Part shown: positions 6,081-13,126 of the stretch, in pieces
How the letters are laid out: every line of letters begins with the position of its first letter
Position numbering within the stretch: the stretch's first letter is position 1
Assembly: GCA_938037185.1 (NCBI GenBank)
Contig: CALHQK010000035.1
Coordinates: 1-19,314, forward strand
Length of the DNA: 19,314 nucleotides
Direction of reading: 5' to 3'
Source of the DNA: an uncultured Riemerella sp.
GTDB taxonomy: Bacteria > Bacteroidota > Bacteroidia > Flavobacteriales > Weeksellaceae
Program-made: the position numbers and the translations under genes
The notes under the pieces: model-generated
What the model was told of the DNA's origin: nothing
The model's input: the letters and a program-made list of their open reading frames with translations, nothing else
Database searches by the model: none

Positions 6081-6086
6081 AAAAAA
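6052..6086 (-). promoter_or_regulatory. Candidate -1 programmed ribosomal frameshift signal (portal to MuF)
   Basis: Read on the - strand, the portal codons GAT TTT TTC GGA TAA contain the heptamer T TTT TTC (6086-6080) in the X XXY YYZ phase. The 6-nt spacer GGATAA (6079-6074) includes the portal stop. A perfect 8-bp hairpin follows directly, with arms GCCCCAAA (6073-6066) and TTTGGGGC (6059-6052) and a 6-nt loop. No T-tract follows, so it is not a terminator. The layout is the same as at the tail chaperone site at 15108-15138, including the shared ATAAGC at the spacer-stem junction. Confidence 0.68.
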
Positions 6087-7288
6087 TCTAATCCTAAATT
6101 TTGTGAGTTGGTTGCTCTATCTCCTTGTACTTCCACCCCGAATTTGTCTTTTATCCATTCATCGGGAATGTTTTTATAAGGCATTAAATCAATAGTTCTT
6201 TTCCATAGTTCGCTCAAATCTTCCACTTGGTCGTATTGAAAAATCAATCCATCTTCGGGAAGAACTCCAATGGCATAGAGGGCAGACAAAACCTTTTCGT
6301 TCATATACTGCTCTACAAGAGTCTGGTCTGCATTGACTAAATCTTGCAGTGTTTCCTGGGAGCTTTCCTCCTTACCTTTACTTCCGTATTTGGTATCCTG
6401 CCCAATAATAGCTCCAGAAATAAGCAAAGAGATGTTATCCCTGCATAGTTTAATTAGTCCGTTATAAACTTCTCCTGTTGAGGGAACGCCATTACTTGCC
6501 CATTCAAAGGTTTCGCTTTCATCAATAATAAACCACGCTGCCGCTCCCATATCAGTCATCATTTTTTCAGCACGATTAAGGGCAGCTCTGTCTCTGGTGT
6601 TGGTTTTCATCACACGGGGCGGAATACCATAAATCTCGCAGAGTTCCGACCAGCAAGACTGAGCAAACCTTGAAAATAAGATATGCGGAATTGCTTTATT
6701 TATCAGCCCTAAATCTCCCACGGTTCCAAAATCTAAAAGCCAAGTACCATACTCAGGCGCGTTGATATAATCAAGTCCTTTTTCATCAGTATAGTCTTTT
6801 AAAATAATTCCTTTCTGCGGAATCACATTTTGACGAGGCACAAGAGTAATCAGAGGCGTAGGGAGGTCTCCTGTTGATAGTTCTTCATTCTCCTTTCGGT
6901 TCAATTCGATGAGAGTATATCCCATATAAATACTGTCTAGAATATGCTCTATAATGGTATTGAACCAAACGGATTTTTGTAGTTTATCCGTTAGTTCTTC
7001 ATGGGTTTCTCCACTTGCTTTTTTAATCACAAAATCAGCAGAAATAGTCTTTAGTTTTCTATTTTGGATTTGTGAGGTCAAGTGAGCGTCAAGGCTCATG
7101 TCCTTTACTAAATTATAGTAAGGGAACATCTTTGGATAATCTATATTTTCCGCATTAGAAAGTGCGTTTTTCCATACCAATACATCAGAACGAGTACGGG
7201 CTATTGCTTTAGGTACGATGTTCCGTGTAGGTTGTAGACTATTAGCACCTGCTTTGTTAGTATGATTTTTAGTATTCTTCTTTTTCAT
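6074..7288 (-). CDS. Portal protein, DUF935 / Mu gp29-like
   Basis: This 404-residue protein matches the DUF935 portal family of Mu-like phages. It has an N-terminal low-complexity basic tail, then DAHLTSQIQNRKLKTIS (about residues 67-83), the segment LVPRQNVIPQKG, HILFSRFAQSCWSELCEIYG (about 202-221) with PPRVMKTNTRDRAALNRAE, and LISGAIIGQDT. Portals form the dodecameric DNA gate at the capsid vertex and dock the terminase. It is somewhat shorter than Mu gp29 (512 residues, as I recall). It starts 11 nt after the gp36-like gene and ends at a TAA that lies inside a slippery heptamer-spacer-hairpin arrangement, so a minority of products may continue into the MuF frame. Confidence 0.93.
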   Translation of the reverse strand: MKKKNTKNHTNKAGANSLQPTRNIVPKAIARTRSDVLVWKNALSNAENIDYPKMFPYYNLVKDMSLDAHLTSQIQNRKLKTISADFVIKKASGETHEELTDKLQKSVWFNTIIEHILDSIYMGYTLIELNRKENEELSTGDLPTPLITLVPRQNVIPQKGIILKDYTDEKGLDYINAPEYGTWLLDFGTVGDLGLINKAIPHILFSRFAQSCWSELCEIYGIPPRVMKTNTRDRAALNRAEKMMTDMGAAAWFIIDESETFEWASNGVPSTGEVYNGLIKLCRDNISLLISGAIIGQDTKYGSKGKEESSQETLQDLVNADQTLVEQYMNEKVLSALYAIGVLPEDGLIFQYDQVEDLSELWKRTIDLMPYKNIPDEWIKDKFGVEVQGDRATNSQNLGLDFFG

Positions 7289-7299
7289 TTTTTAGTGGA

Positions 7300-7764
7300 T
7301 TACTCATGATTAAACTTTCTTCTTGAACCAAATACAAAAGGCTCTTCGTTGGAATTAGAGGTGTTGGTGTTCCCGCTTTCCTTAATAAGAGGGAGGTTTC
7401 CGAGAGATACTTCGCCTTTGTTTAGTTTTTTAAGCCACTCAATAGCTCTATCGTAGCGCTCTTTCGCCCAGTCATGGAGCATATCTGGGTGAGCAAGAGT
7501 GATAAAGTGCCACACTGCTACATTAACTACAATATTCAAAATAAGAGGGTTTCTTTCTGTTCCTGTGGCAGAGAAAATCTTGTCTACATCATAGCGGAGC
7601 CTTCCATCCAGGTATTCTTTTTTAGCATTGGTATAGAAGTAAGATTTTACCTCCTCTTCGGCGGCAGCAATGGCTCTTAAAATAATATCTTCATCGCCTT
7701 CTGAAATCTGCTGTGTCTGGTATTGGTATAGATTTGTTTTTAAATCTTCTGGGGTTGCGTACAT
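7300..7764 (-). CDS. Mu gp36-like protein (DUF1320)
   Basis: This 154-residue protein begins MYATPEDL, followed by IILRAIAAAEEEVKSYF, and continues to NPLILNIVVNVAVWHFITL and YDRAIEWLKKLNKGEVSL. It is the DUF1320 family, Mu gp36-like, whose members are thought to act at the head-tail connector. The C-terminal 25 residues are low-complexity (Asn/Ser/Thr) and then basic. It sits between large terminase (12-nt gap) and portal (11-nt gap), an order close to that of other Bacteroidota Mu-like phages. Confidence 0.85.
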   Translation of the reverse strand: MYATPEDLKTNLYQYQTQQISEGDEDIILRAIAAAEEEVKSYFYTNAKKEYLDGRLRYDVDKIFSATGTERNPLILNIVVNVAVWHFITLAHPDMLHDWAKERYDRAIEWLKKLNKGEVSLGNLPLIKESGNTNTSNSNEEPFVFGSRRKFNHE

Positions 7765-7776
7765 TGTTTTAAAGGT

Positions 7777-9369
7777 TTAATAATGATTATTGACTCTTGC
7801 TCCAAAGGCATAAGTATTAGATGTTTTTCTCGCTCTCGTGGAAAGCCACTTGAATGCTCCATGCACAGCATCTGGTCCGTCATCATGAGCTTGACTTCCT
7901 TTCTCGAATGCTAGAAACTGGTCTATAAGGGTCTGCATATCGGAGTTATGCTGTTCAGAATTAAAAAAGACATTTTTCCGCTCAAAATACCCCGAGAGGC
8001 TTTCTATCCTACTGTATTTATCAGATTTAGGGCGTTTGTCTGCTACTACAGGGATATAGTAACCTCGTTTCTCTCCTTCTAAATCAAAATCAGAGGTAAA
8101 TTCATCCATCGCAAAAAGTCCCTCAATCATATAGCGTATATTGAACTTGTCAAGTCCAAATTTCTCATATTGGTCATAGAGCCACTGGGCACAATGGGCT
8201 CGGCTTTTTTGCTGCATGTAAGCCAATAGTATATGATATTCTTTACCTTTCATACCAACCAAGATAAGCGCTTTGTAATCCGCGTTTTCTTTATAAGAAA
8301 GGTCTCCGTAAAAACATAAATTATCGTATTCTCTCAATGGGAGGGCTTTTTTGTACTGTATATCTTCATATTTGAATATGGCTCCATCCTCGATATGAGT
8401 ATGCATATATTCCCGCATAAAAGAGCGGTAGGGCATTTTATGAAACTTATTTTTCCAGTATGAAGCGGAGGATTTCTCTGGCCATTCAGGCTCAAAGGTT
8501 TTCAAATCTTTAACAGCACAGACCGAAAGCACCTCAAAATGAGTGTTGTCCTCTGCAAAGTCGCCCATATCTATACTTTCTCCCTCTTCATTCTCTATAC
8601 TTGTGTTTTCTATAACTGCCTTAAAATAAAGCTTCAATCTGTTAGTGATAGAGTTTTTATGAAAGTTGTTATTTGCATAAATAAATCGTTCTATGGCATT
8701 TTCATCAGCATCAAAAGTTCCCCAAATATCTTCAGTGATGAAATCCACACTTTCTCGCATGATACGGTCATTATTGACTGATTTTTTGCTATCTACATCA
8801 TCTACTACGATATAATCGGGTCTGTCTGCCTCCTCTCTCGCTCCTCTGGGGTTCTGTCCAAATCCAATAGACATAAACCTCACTCCATCTGTGGTAGCAA
8901 AATCGCCATCAGCCCAGTTTCCAGCAGAAAATTTATCTCCGTAATCGTTTTTAAATCTATTGTTAAACTGAAGTTGTGCTTGGATAGAAGAAAGCAGTTT
9001 TTTTGCTTTGATTTCTGTTTCTCCCACCAAGAGCATAAAACGGAGTTCTTCTTTAACTAAATAAAGATAGAGCGGTATTCCCATATCAATATGCACAGAT
9101 TTACCCGCTGAACGGAACATCTCTGCTAGTAGTCTCAGTCGTTTATTTTTGACAATAATCTTTGCTAATTTAGCATGAAACCAAGCTGATTTTTTCTTAG
9201 CGTAATTCGGAAAATAATATTCAAACCAGCAGATATAATCTTTTTCTAATCTCTTTATTCTGTCTGTTTTCTCTTTGGCGGTTTCATGGATATTGATAGA
9301 GGTTGCCTTGGCGATACGAAGGCAGTGTTTGTCGTAATCCTGTAAGAGTTTGATGTATTTTTTATCCAT
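7777..9369 (-). CDS. Large terminase subunit (Mu gp28-like)
   Basis: This is a 530-residue DNA-packaging motor. The ATPase part carries a variant Walker A, FRSAGKS, at residues 85-91 and a Walker B, DYIVVDDVD, at 185-193. The RNase H-like nuclease part shows the acidic residues of FYGDLSYKE (Asp356), a second segment IRYMIEGLFAMDEF, and HDDGPDAVHG (495-504) near the C-terminus. Length and layout fit TerL of Mu-like phages, which cut and package phage DNA headfully. It overlaps the small-terminase gene by 8 nt. The ATG at 9369 is the first start inside that overlap. Confidence 0.93.
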   Translation of the reverse strand: MDKKYIKLLQDYDKHCLRIAKATSINIHETAKEKTDRIKRLEKDYICWFEYYFPNYAKKKSAWFHAKLAKIIVKNKRLRLLAEMFRSAGKSVHIDMGIPLYLYLVKEELRFMLLVGETEIKAKKLLSSIQAQLQFNNRFKNDYGDKFSAGNWADGDFATTDGVRFMSIGFGQNPRGAREEADRPDYIVVDDVDSKKSVNNDRIMRESVDFITEDIWGTFDADENAIERFIYANNNFHKNSITNRLKLYFKAVIENTSIENEEGESIDMGDFAEDNTHFEVLSVCAVKDLKTFEPEWPEKSSASYWKNKFHKMPYRSFMREYMHTHIEDGAIFKYEDIQYKKALPLREYDNLCFYGDLSYKENADYKALILVGMKGKEYHILLAYMQQKSRAHCAQWLYDQYEKFGLDKFNIRYMIEGLFAMDEFTSDFDLEGEKRGYYIPVVADKRPKSDKYSRIESLSGYFERKNVFFNSEQHNSDMQTLIDQFLAFEKGSQAHDDGPDAVHGAFKWLSTRARKTSNTYAFGARVNNHY

Positions 9370-9796
9370 TGATTTCTATACTTATACGGTGTTGAAGGAA
9401 TTGCTTGTGATACTGTGTACATTGCGCAGCAAAGGCTGGGTCCACCTCTGAAATAAAGTTATCCAGGTCTTTTAAAATACGATGCACCACCACAGGGTCT
9501 GCCTGTTTGTCGCAACGGTCTAAGGCTTTCATAAGTTTTTCTACACCCGTTGCAGAGAAGGTGGGAACCCCGCCGTTAATAATACGCAGGGTCTCCTGCT
9601 GGAGTTTCTGTTTGATTACCGTAGGGGAAGCATGAAAATTCATGCGTTTTTCCTCCCAGTTATATTTTTGAACCCAGCGGCTTACGGTCAGTTCTGTAAC
9701 TTTATAAAGGGCAGCAACCTCCTTTTGCGAGGCTTCCATGTTTTCTATATAGTAGGCTTCTGCTTTAAGTCTTATGCTGTCTTTTTTTGTCGCCAT
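9362..9796 (-). CDS. Small terminase subunit (HTH, Mu gp27-like)
   Basis: This 144-residue protein has a clear N-terminal helix-turn-helix: SQKEVAALYKVTELTVSRWV at residues 23-42, followed by QKYNWEEKR. This is the DNA-recognition domain typical of small terminases and DUF1804-like proteins of Mu-type phages. The rest is helical and should be the oligomerisation and TerL-contacting part. It is the first gene of the - strand head operon and directly abuts the divergent promoter region at 9797-9968. Its 3' end overlaps the large subunit by 8 nt. Confidence 0.88.
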   Translation of the reverse strand: MATKKDSIRLKAEAYYIENMEASQKEVAALYKVTELTVSRWVQKYNWEEKRMNFHASPTVIKQKLQQETLRIINGGVPTFSATGVEKLMKALDRCDKQADPVVVHRILKDLDNFISEVDPAFAAQCTQYHKQFLQHRISIEING

Positions 9797-9968
9797 TTCT
9801 TAATGTTTTTACACGCAAAATTCCCTCTATTCCTCTGTTTAAAAAAAGAAAAGTCTAAGGTTTAGACATGCCCGTATTTTGTTTATACATAACTGTTTGC
9901 ACATCAGACAACTTCTTTTTTTTCACGGATAAAGCCCCCAAATTTGCCTCGTTAAAACTCAAATAAAA
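9797..9968. promoter_or_regulatory. Divergent late promoter region
   Basis: This 172-nt non-coding region lies between the first genes of the two late operons (head and packaging on -, capsid, lysis and tail on +). I find no good TAnnTTTG box on either strand close to the starts, unlike the three small inserted or regulatory genes. That would fit promoters that need a phage-encoded activator. A perfect dyad (9853-9867) lies near the middle, and homopolymeric A (9841-9847) and T (9915-9922) runs flank it. Confidence 0.55.
9853..9867. promoter_or_regulatory. Perfect dyad, candidate operator or activator site
   Basis: GTCTAA (9853-9858) and TTAGAC (9862-9867) are exact inverted copies separated by GGT, a size typical of a dimeric regulator's site. 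The site lies in the divergent late promoter region, 56 nt upstream of the - strand small-terminase start and 101 nt upstream of the + strand protease start. Mu Mor and C bind dyads upstream of their promoters, so the product of the 3104 gene is one possible ligand (inference). Confidence 0.4.
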
Positions 9969-10931
9969 ATGCCAAGATTCATACTTAATGATGAAAATGT
10001 AATGAACTCCTATGGGTTCAAGATTAAAACAGAAGGGATAGACCTTAAAAGATTTGAGGCTAATCCTGTAATGCTAGATGGACACAATCCCTCCAATCTT
10101 TCTGTTATTGGGAAATGGATAAAGATAAAGGTGGAGGATGGGAAGCTTTCCGCTGATACGGATTTTGATATGCAAGATGAAAATGCCAAAACCATAGCGG
10201 GAAAAGTAGAACGGGGAGTAATAAAGGGTGCCAGTATGGGGGTTTCTTTCAGCAAAAAAGATTTTTCTTATCAAAATGGAGAGTTGATTTTAGAAAAATG
10301 CAGTCTGCACGAGGCATCTATTGTTGCTATTCCAAGTAATGCGGGAGCATTAAGACTGATGATGGATGGAGAGGAAATCTCCGAAACCGATATGAAAGCC
10401 CTGTGTCTTTCAATAGCACAGAATCAAGAAGATTTTAAACCTAAATTTAATAATAAAATGAAATTAAAATTGTCACAATTAGCCTTTATCGCATTAGGTT
10501 TTGACGGCCAGACAGAAGAGGCGACACAAGAGCAGGTCAATACAGCAGTGTTGAAACTGCAGGAGGAGAAAAACAATCTAAAAGCACAATTAGCTTTATC
10601 GGAAGAGAAAGTAAATGCTTTTGTAGAGAAAGAAAAAGAAGCCAAGCTCACAGCAACGAATAAGATGCTGGATGAAGCGGTTGCCTGCGGAAAAATCACG
10701 GCAGACAAGCGCCAGACTTTTGCTGACCTTGCAGCACAGAATTTTGATTTAGCTAAATCAACGCTGGATTCTCTGCCTGCAAAACAGAATTTCGGTGTAG
10801 GAGTAAAAACTCCAGCAGGAACGAGTGCTGTGGCTAAGATGGAGGACTTCCAAAAATTGAGCCTTGATGAGCAGTTAGCTTTTAAAGCTGAAAATCCAGA
10901 TGCTTATAAAGAGCTTTTAAAAACCCTTTAA
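9969..10931 (+). CDS. Prohead maturation protease with fused scaffold
   Basis: This is a 320-residue protein. Residues 1 to about 135 form an HK97-type prohead serine protease: His39 in LDGHNPS, Ser89 in KGASMGVSF, and a third catalytic position at Glu115 in LHEASIVAIPSN. Residues about 180-235 form a coiled coil rich in Glu, Lys and Ala (LKLQEEKNNLKAQL), as expected for scaffold. The C-terminus ends in a short helical region (FQKLSLDEQLAF ... YKELLKTL). It is the first gene of the + strand late operon, directly upstream of the major capsid gene. An in-frame ATG at 10458 could start a separate scaffold (see that entry). In Mu, gene I gives protease and Z gives scaffold by the same device. Confidence 0.9.
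   Translation: MPRFILNDENVMNSYGFKIKTEGIDLKRFEANPVMLDGHNPSNLSVIGKWIKIKVEDGKLSADTDFDMQDENAKTIAGKVERGVIKGASMGVSFSKKDFSYQNGELILEKCSLHEASIVAIPSNAGALRLMMDGEEISETDMKALCLSIAQNQEDFKPKFNNKMKLKLSQLAFIALGFDGQTEEATQEQVNTAVLKLQEEKNNLKAQLALSEEKVNAFVEKEKEAKLTATNKMLDEAVACGKITADKRQTFADLAAQNFDLAKSTLDSLPAKQNFGVGVKTPAGTSAVAKMEDFQKLSLDEQLAFKAENPDAYKELLKTL
10458..10931 (+). CDS. Possible internal-start scaffold protein (Z-like)
   Basis: ATG at 10458 (Met164 of the protease) is preceded by an AT-rich stretch with AATAATAAA, the kind of leader used by Bacteroidota genes. It begins right after the protease domain and a short linker. Initiation there would give a 157-residue protein holding just the coiled-coil scaffold and C-terminus, parallel to Mu Z inside gene I. 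There is no independent evidence that this start is used. Confidence 0.4.
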   Translation: MKLKLSQLAFIALGFDGQTEEATQEQVNTAVLKLQEEKNNLKAQLALSEEKVNAFVEKEKEAKLTATNKMLDEAVACGKITADKRQTFADLAAQNFDLAKSTLDSLPAKQNFGVGVKTPAGTSAVAKMEDFQKLSLDEQLAFKAENPDAYKELLKTL

Positions 10932-10963
10932 TTATTGTTTAATCATTTAAAAAAAGAAAAGAA

Positions 10964-11830
10964 ATGCCAAAGAATTTTCCAGAAATATGGGAAGGTCGTG
11001 TAAGACAAACCCTTGAAAACGGAGCAACAGCAGACTTCTTGGACGGAGTCAGCGAATTAGACGGAAATGTAAGCGAAATGGGAGAAGAGAATATCATTCA
11101 TATTCCTACCACAGAGTTTAATCCTGAAGTTTTAATTAACAACCAAACTTACCCTATTGCAGTAGAGAGTTTCACTGATGACACGGTAATTGTGAAGTTG
11201 GATAAATACCAAACTAAAGCTACAAAAGTAACGGACGACCAGATTATTGGGGCTTCTTACGACAAGATAGATGCAGTGACTAAATCACACACCAACTCTA
11301 TCAATGCAAAGAAATACAAGAAAGCCCTTCACGCCCTTGCTCCTGATACTAATGCAGCAAAAACGCCTGTATTACAGATAGCAGGAACGGAGTGTACCTA
11401 TGAGGATTTGGTAGCCTTGAAAGACAAGTGCGATGAACTTGAATGGCCAGAAGAGGGACGAAGATTGGTGCTTTGCAACAAGCATTGGAATGCTCTTTTA
11501 AAGGACAGAAAGAACTTCGGTGACCAGCTTATCAATTACAAAAGTGGAGAAGTATCTCCTGTAATTGCAGGTTTTGAAATCAAGAAGTATATCGCCAGTC
11601 CTCACTATGCAGGAACTACCAAAAAACCTTTCGGTGCCGTGCCAGCAAGTGGTGACAAACCCGCTTCTGTATGTTTTGTTGTGGACAATGTCAGAAAGAA
11701 AACTGGGCTTACTAAACAGTATTTCTCTGAAGCAGGTAAAAGTCCAGAGAACCAAGCGAACCTTCTTAACTACCGACACTACTTCATTGCGGTTCCTTTG
11801 GAAAAGAAATTCATCGCAGCATTAGTGTAG
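10964..11830 (+). CDS. Major capsid protein (HK97 fold, Mu-like)
   Basis: This 288-residue protein follows the protease/scaffold gene by 32 nt and precedes the lysis genes. The N-terminal part (FPEIWEGRVRQTLENGATADFLD) and the central TKVTDDQIIGASYDKIDAVTK segment resemble the capsid proteins of Bacteroidota Mu-like phages. The protein ends in a beta-rich segment (YRHYFIAVPLEKKFIAALV) typical of the HK97 P-domain or A-domain. There is no decoration domain and no N-terminal scaffold domain, which fits scaffold being supplied by the preceding gene. The AT-rich leader AAAAAAAGAAAAGAA precedes the ATG. Confidence 0.87.
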   Translation: MPKNFPEIWEGRVRQTLENGATADFLDGVSELDGNVSEMGEENIIHIPTTEFNPEVLINNQTYPIAVESFTDDTVIVKLDKYQTKATKVTDDQIIGASYDKIDAVTKSHTNSINAKKYKKALHALAPDTNAAKTPVLQIAGTECTYEDLVALKDKCDELEWPEEGRRLVLCNKHWNALLKDRKNFGDQLINYKSGEVSPVIAGFEIKKYIASPHYAGTTKKPFGAVPASGDKPASVCFVVDNVRKKTGLTKQYFSEAGKSPENQANLLNYRHYFIAVPLEKKFIAALV

Positions 11831-11847
11831 ATTAAAAACCAAAAACA

Positions 11848-12258
11848 ATGAGAGAAATAAAGTTTTTAGCCGTGCATTGCACCGCTACGCCACAGACCGC
11901 GACAGTGTCTTCTATCCAGAGCTACTGGAGAAATGTTTTGAAGTGGAAAATGCCCGGCTATCACTTTATTATAAAACCTAATGGAGAGGTAGTCCAGCTC
12001 TTGGATATAGAGAAAGTGTCCAATGGAGTCAAGGGATTTAATTCGGTTAGTATTAACATCTCCTACATTGGAGGCGTGGATGCTCAAAATAAACCTATTG
12101 ACAACAGAACGGAAGCCCAAAAAAAGGCACTGCTTGATTTGCTTAAAAAACTCAAAAAGCAGTTTCCAAAGGCAATCATCCAAGGACATAGAGACTTTCC
12201 AGGTGTGAAAAAAGCGTGTCCAAGTTTTGATGCAAAAGAAGAATACAAAAATCTATAG
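11848..12258 (+). CDS. Endolysin: N-acetylmuramoyl-L-alanine amidase (T7 lysozyme-like)
   Basis: This 136-residue Amidase_2 domain cuts the MurNAc-L-Ala bond of peptidoglycan. The zinc ligands are visible as His10 (VHCTAT), His114 (QGHRDFPG) and Cys124 (KKACPSFD). The residues matching catalytic Tyr46 and Lys128 of T7 lysozyme are Tyr38 (GYHFI) and Lys122. It has no signal peptide or membrane anchor, so it must reach the wall through a holin-type lesion. It starts 17 nt after the capsid gene and is followed 3 nt later by the probable spanin, making a two-gene lysis cassette. Confidence 0.95.
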   Translation: MREIKFLAVHCTATPQTATVSSIQSYWRNVLKWKMPGYHFIIKPNGEVVQLLDIEKVSNGVKGFNSVSINISYIGGVDAQNKPIDNRTEAQKKALLDLLKKLKKQFPKAIIQGHRDFPGVKKACPSFDAKEEYKNL

Positions 12259-12261
12259 AAA

Positions 12262-12753
12262 ATGAATGCATATTTAAAAATCACATCTATCTGTTTAGCG
12301 TTGGTTTTTGCGGTTTCCTGCGGAAGCAGGAAGCCAGCAGAACCGCTAATCATAGAGAATACAAAGACCATTACCAAGGAAACCCTCGTAAGAGACACCG
12401 TGGTAGTAACCCAGAGGGACAGCGTAAGGACTGAGGTCATGATAGACTGCCCGGAGGGAGGAATTCCCAAGATTAGAACCATTTATAAAAACCCACCAAG
12501 AGGCAGGATATTACAACCTCCACAGGTGGCACTTAGCGGCAATAAACTCACGATAGATTGCAAGGCGGAAGCCGAAAAATTAGCTCTTAAACTCTATGAT
12601 AAGTATGTGAATGAGCATGAGAGCAAACAGATACCCATCTATATAGAAAAACCCTTTAAGTGGTATCATTCAGCCCTGATGTGGTTGGGAGGACTCAGTT
12701 TATTGTTTATCATCATTGGTGTGGCTCCTCTATTCATTAAATCTAAACTTTAA
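12262..12753 (+). CDS. Probable unimolecular spanin (outer-membrane lipoprotein with C-terminal TM)
   Basis: This 163-residue protein begins with a lipoprotein signal: basic-to-hydrophobic segment ITSICLALVFAVSC with lipobox AVSC and lipidated Cys20. It ends in one transmembrane helix at about residues 135-157 (ALMWLGGLSLLFIIIGVAPL) plus a short basic tail. This topology, an outer-membrane lipid anchor at one end and an inner-membrane anchor at the other, is that of u-spanins such as T1 gp11. They fuse the two membranes after the endolysin has cut the wall. It starts 3 nt after the amidase stop. A perfect hairpin with a GGAA tetraloop lies over the lipobox codons (12315-12332). Bacteroidota phage annotations usually leave this gene unnamed. 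The assignment rests on topology and position. Confidence 0.75.
   Translation: MNAYLKITSICLALVFAVSCGSRKPAEPLIIENTKTITKETLVRDTVVVTQRDSVRTEVMIDCPEGGIPKIRTIYKNPPRGRILQPPQVALSGNKLTIDCKAEAEKLALKLYDKYVNEHESKQIPIYIEKPFKWYHSALMWLGGLSLLFIIIGVAPLFIKSKL
12315..12332 (+). repeat. Perfect hairpin over the spanin lipobox codons
   Basis: TTCCTGC (12315-12321) and GCAGGAA (12326-12332) pair over 7 bp with the loop GGAA, which fits the stable GNRA tetraloop class. It covers codons 18-24 of the spanin gene. It may slow translation near the signal peptide or may be fortuitous. Confidence 0.4.
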
Positions 12754-12764
12754 AGTAAAAAACA

Positions 12765-13124
12765 ATGGAACAAGTATTTATAGATAATCCAAAGCTAGAT
12801 GTAGCTTATAAAACAGCTGATGGTCATTTTTTCTTCCTGGAAAACGATGCAGTAAACTATGCATCTACTCTTGAAGACAAAACAGTAGAAAAAGTTACTC
12901 CAAAAAGGGAGAAAGCAAAGGAACCAGCAGATAATACTGCTGATGAACAAGGCGACAAAAGAGAGCAAAAAATATCAGAATTAAAAGAGTTAGAGCTGAT
13001 TCCTAAAAACTTCAACAAAATGAAGTCACTAGCAACCTACTTCAAAGTAGAACTTGCAGAAAAACCAAATGCAGAAGACCTTATTAAGGCTCTTACAGAA
13101 CTTAAAAACCAAATAACTCAGTAA
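12765..13124 (+). CDS. Hypothetical phage structural-region protein
   Basis: This is a 119-residue protein between the lysis cassette and the tail sheath. The N-terminal 35 residues (VAYKTADGHFFFLENDAVNYAST) resemble a short tail or head accessory segment seen in Bacteroidota Mu-like phages. The middle (about residues 40-70) is a Lys/Glu-rich disordered linker. The C-terminal part (LKELELIPKNFNKMKSLATYF) is helical, similar to small helix-extension-helix units. No catalytic motif is visible and the function is not recognised. It lies 11 nt after the spanin and 2 nt before the sheath gene, so it is co-transcribed with structural genes. Confidence 0.5.
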   Translation: MEQVFIDNPKLDVAYKTADGHFFFLENDAVNYASTLEDKTVEKVTPKREKAKEPADNTADEQGDKREQKISELKELELIPKNFNKMKSLATYFKVELAEKPNAEDLIKALTELKNQITQ

Positions 13125-13126
13125 AA

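Noticed and set aside
12084..12482. 132-codon open frame on the - strand across the amidase and spanin genes
   Set aside because: It is antisense to two well supported genes and has no recognisable product.
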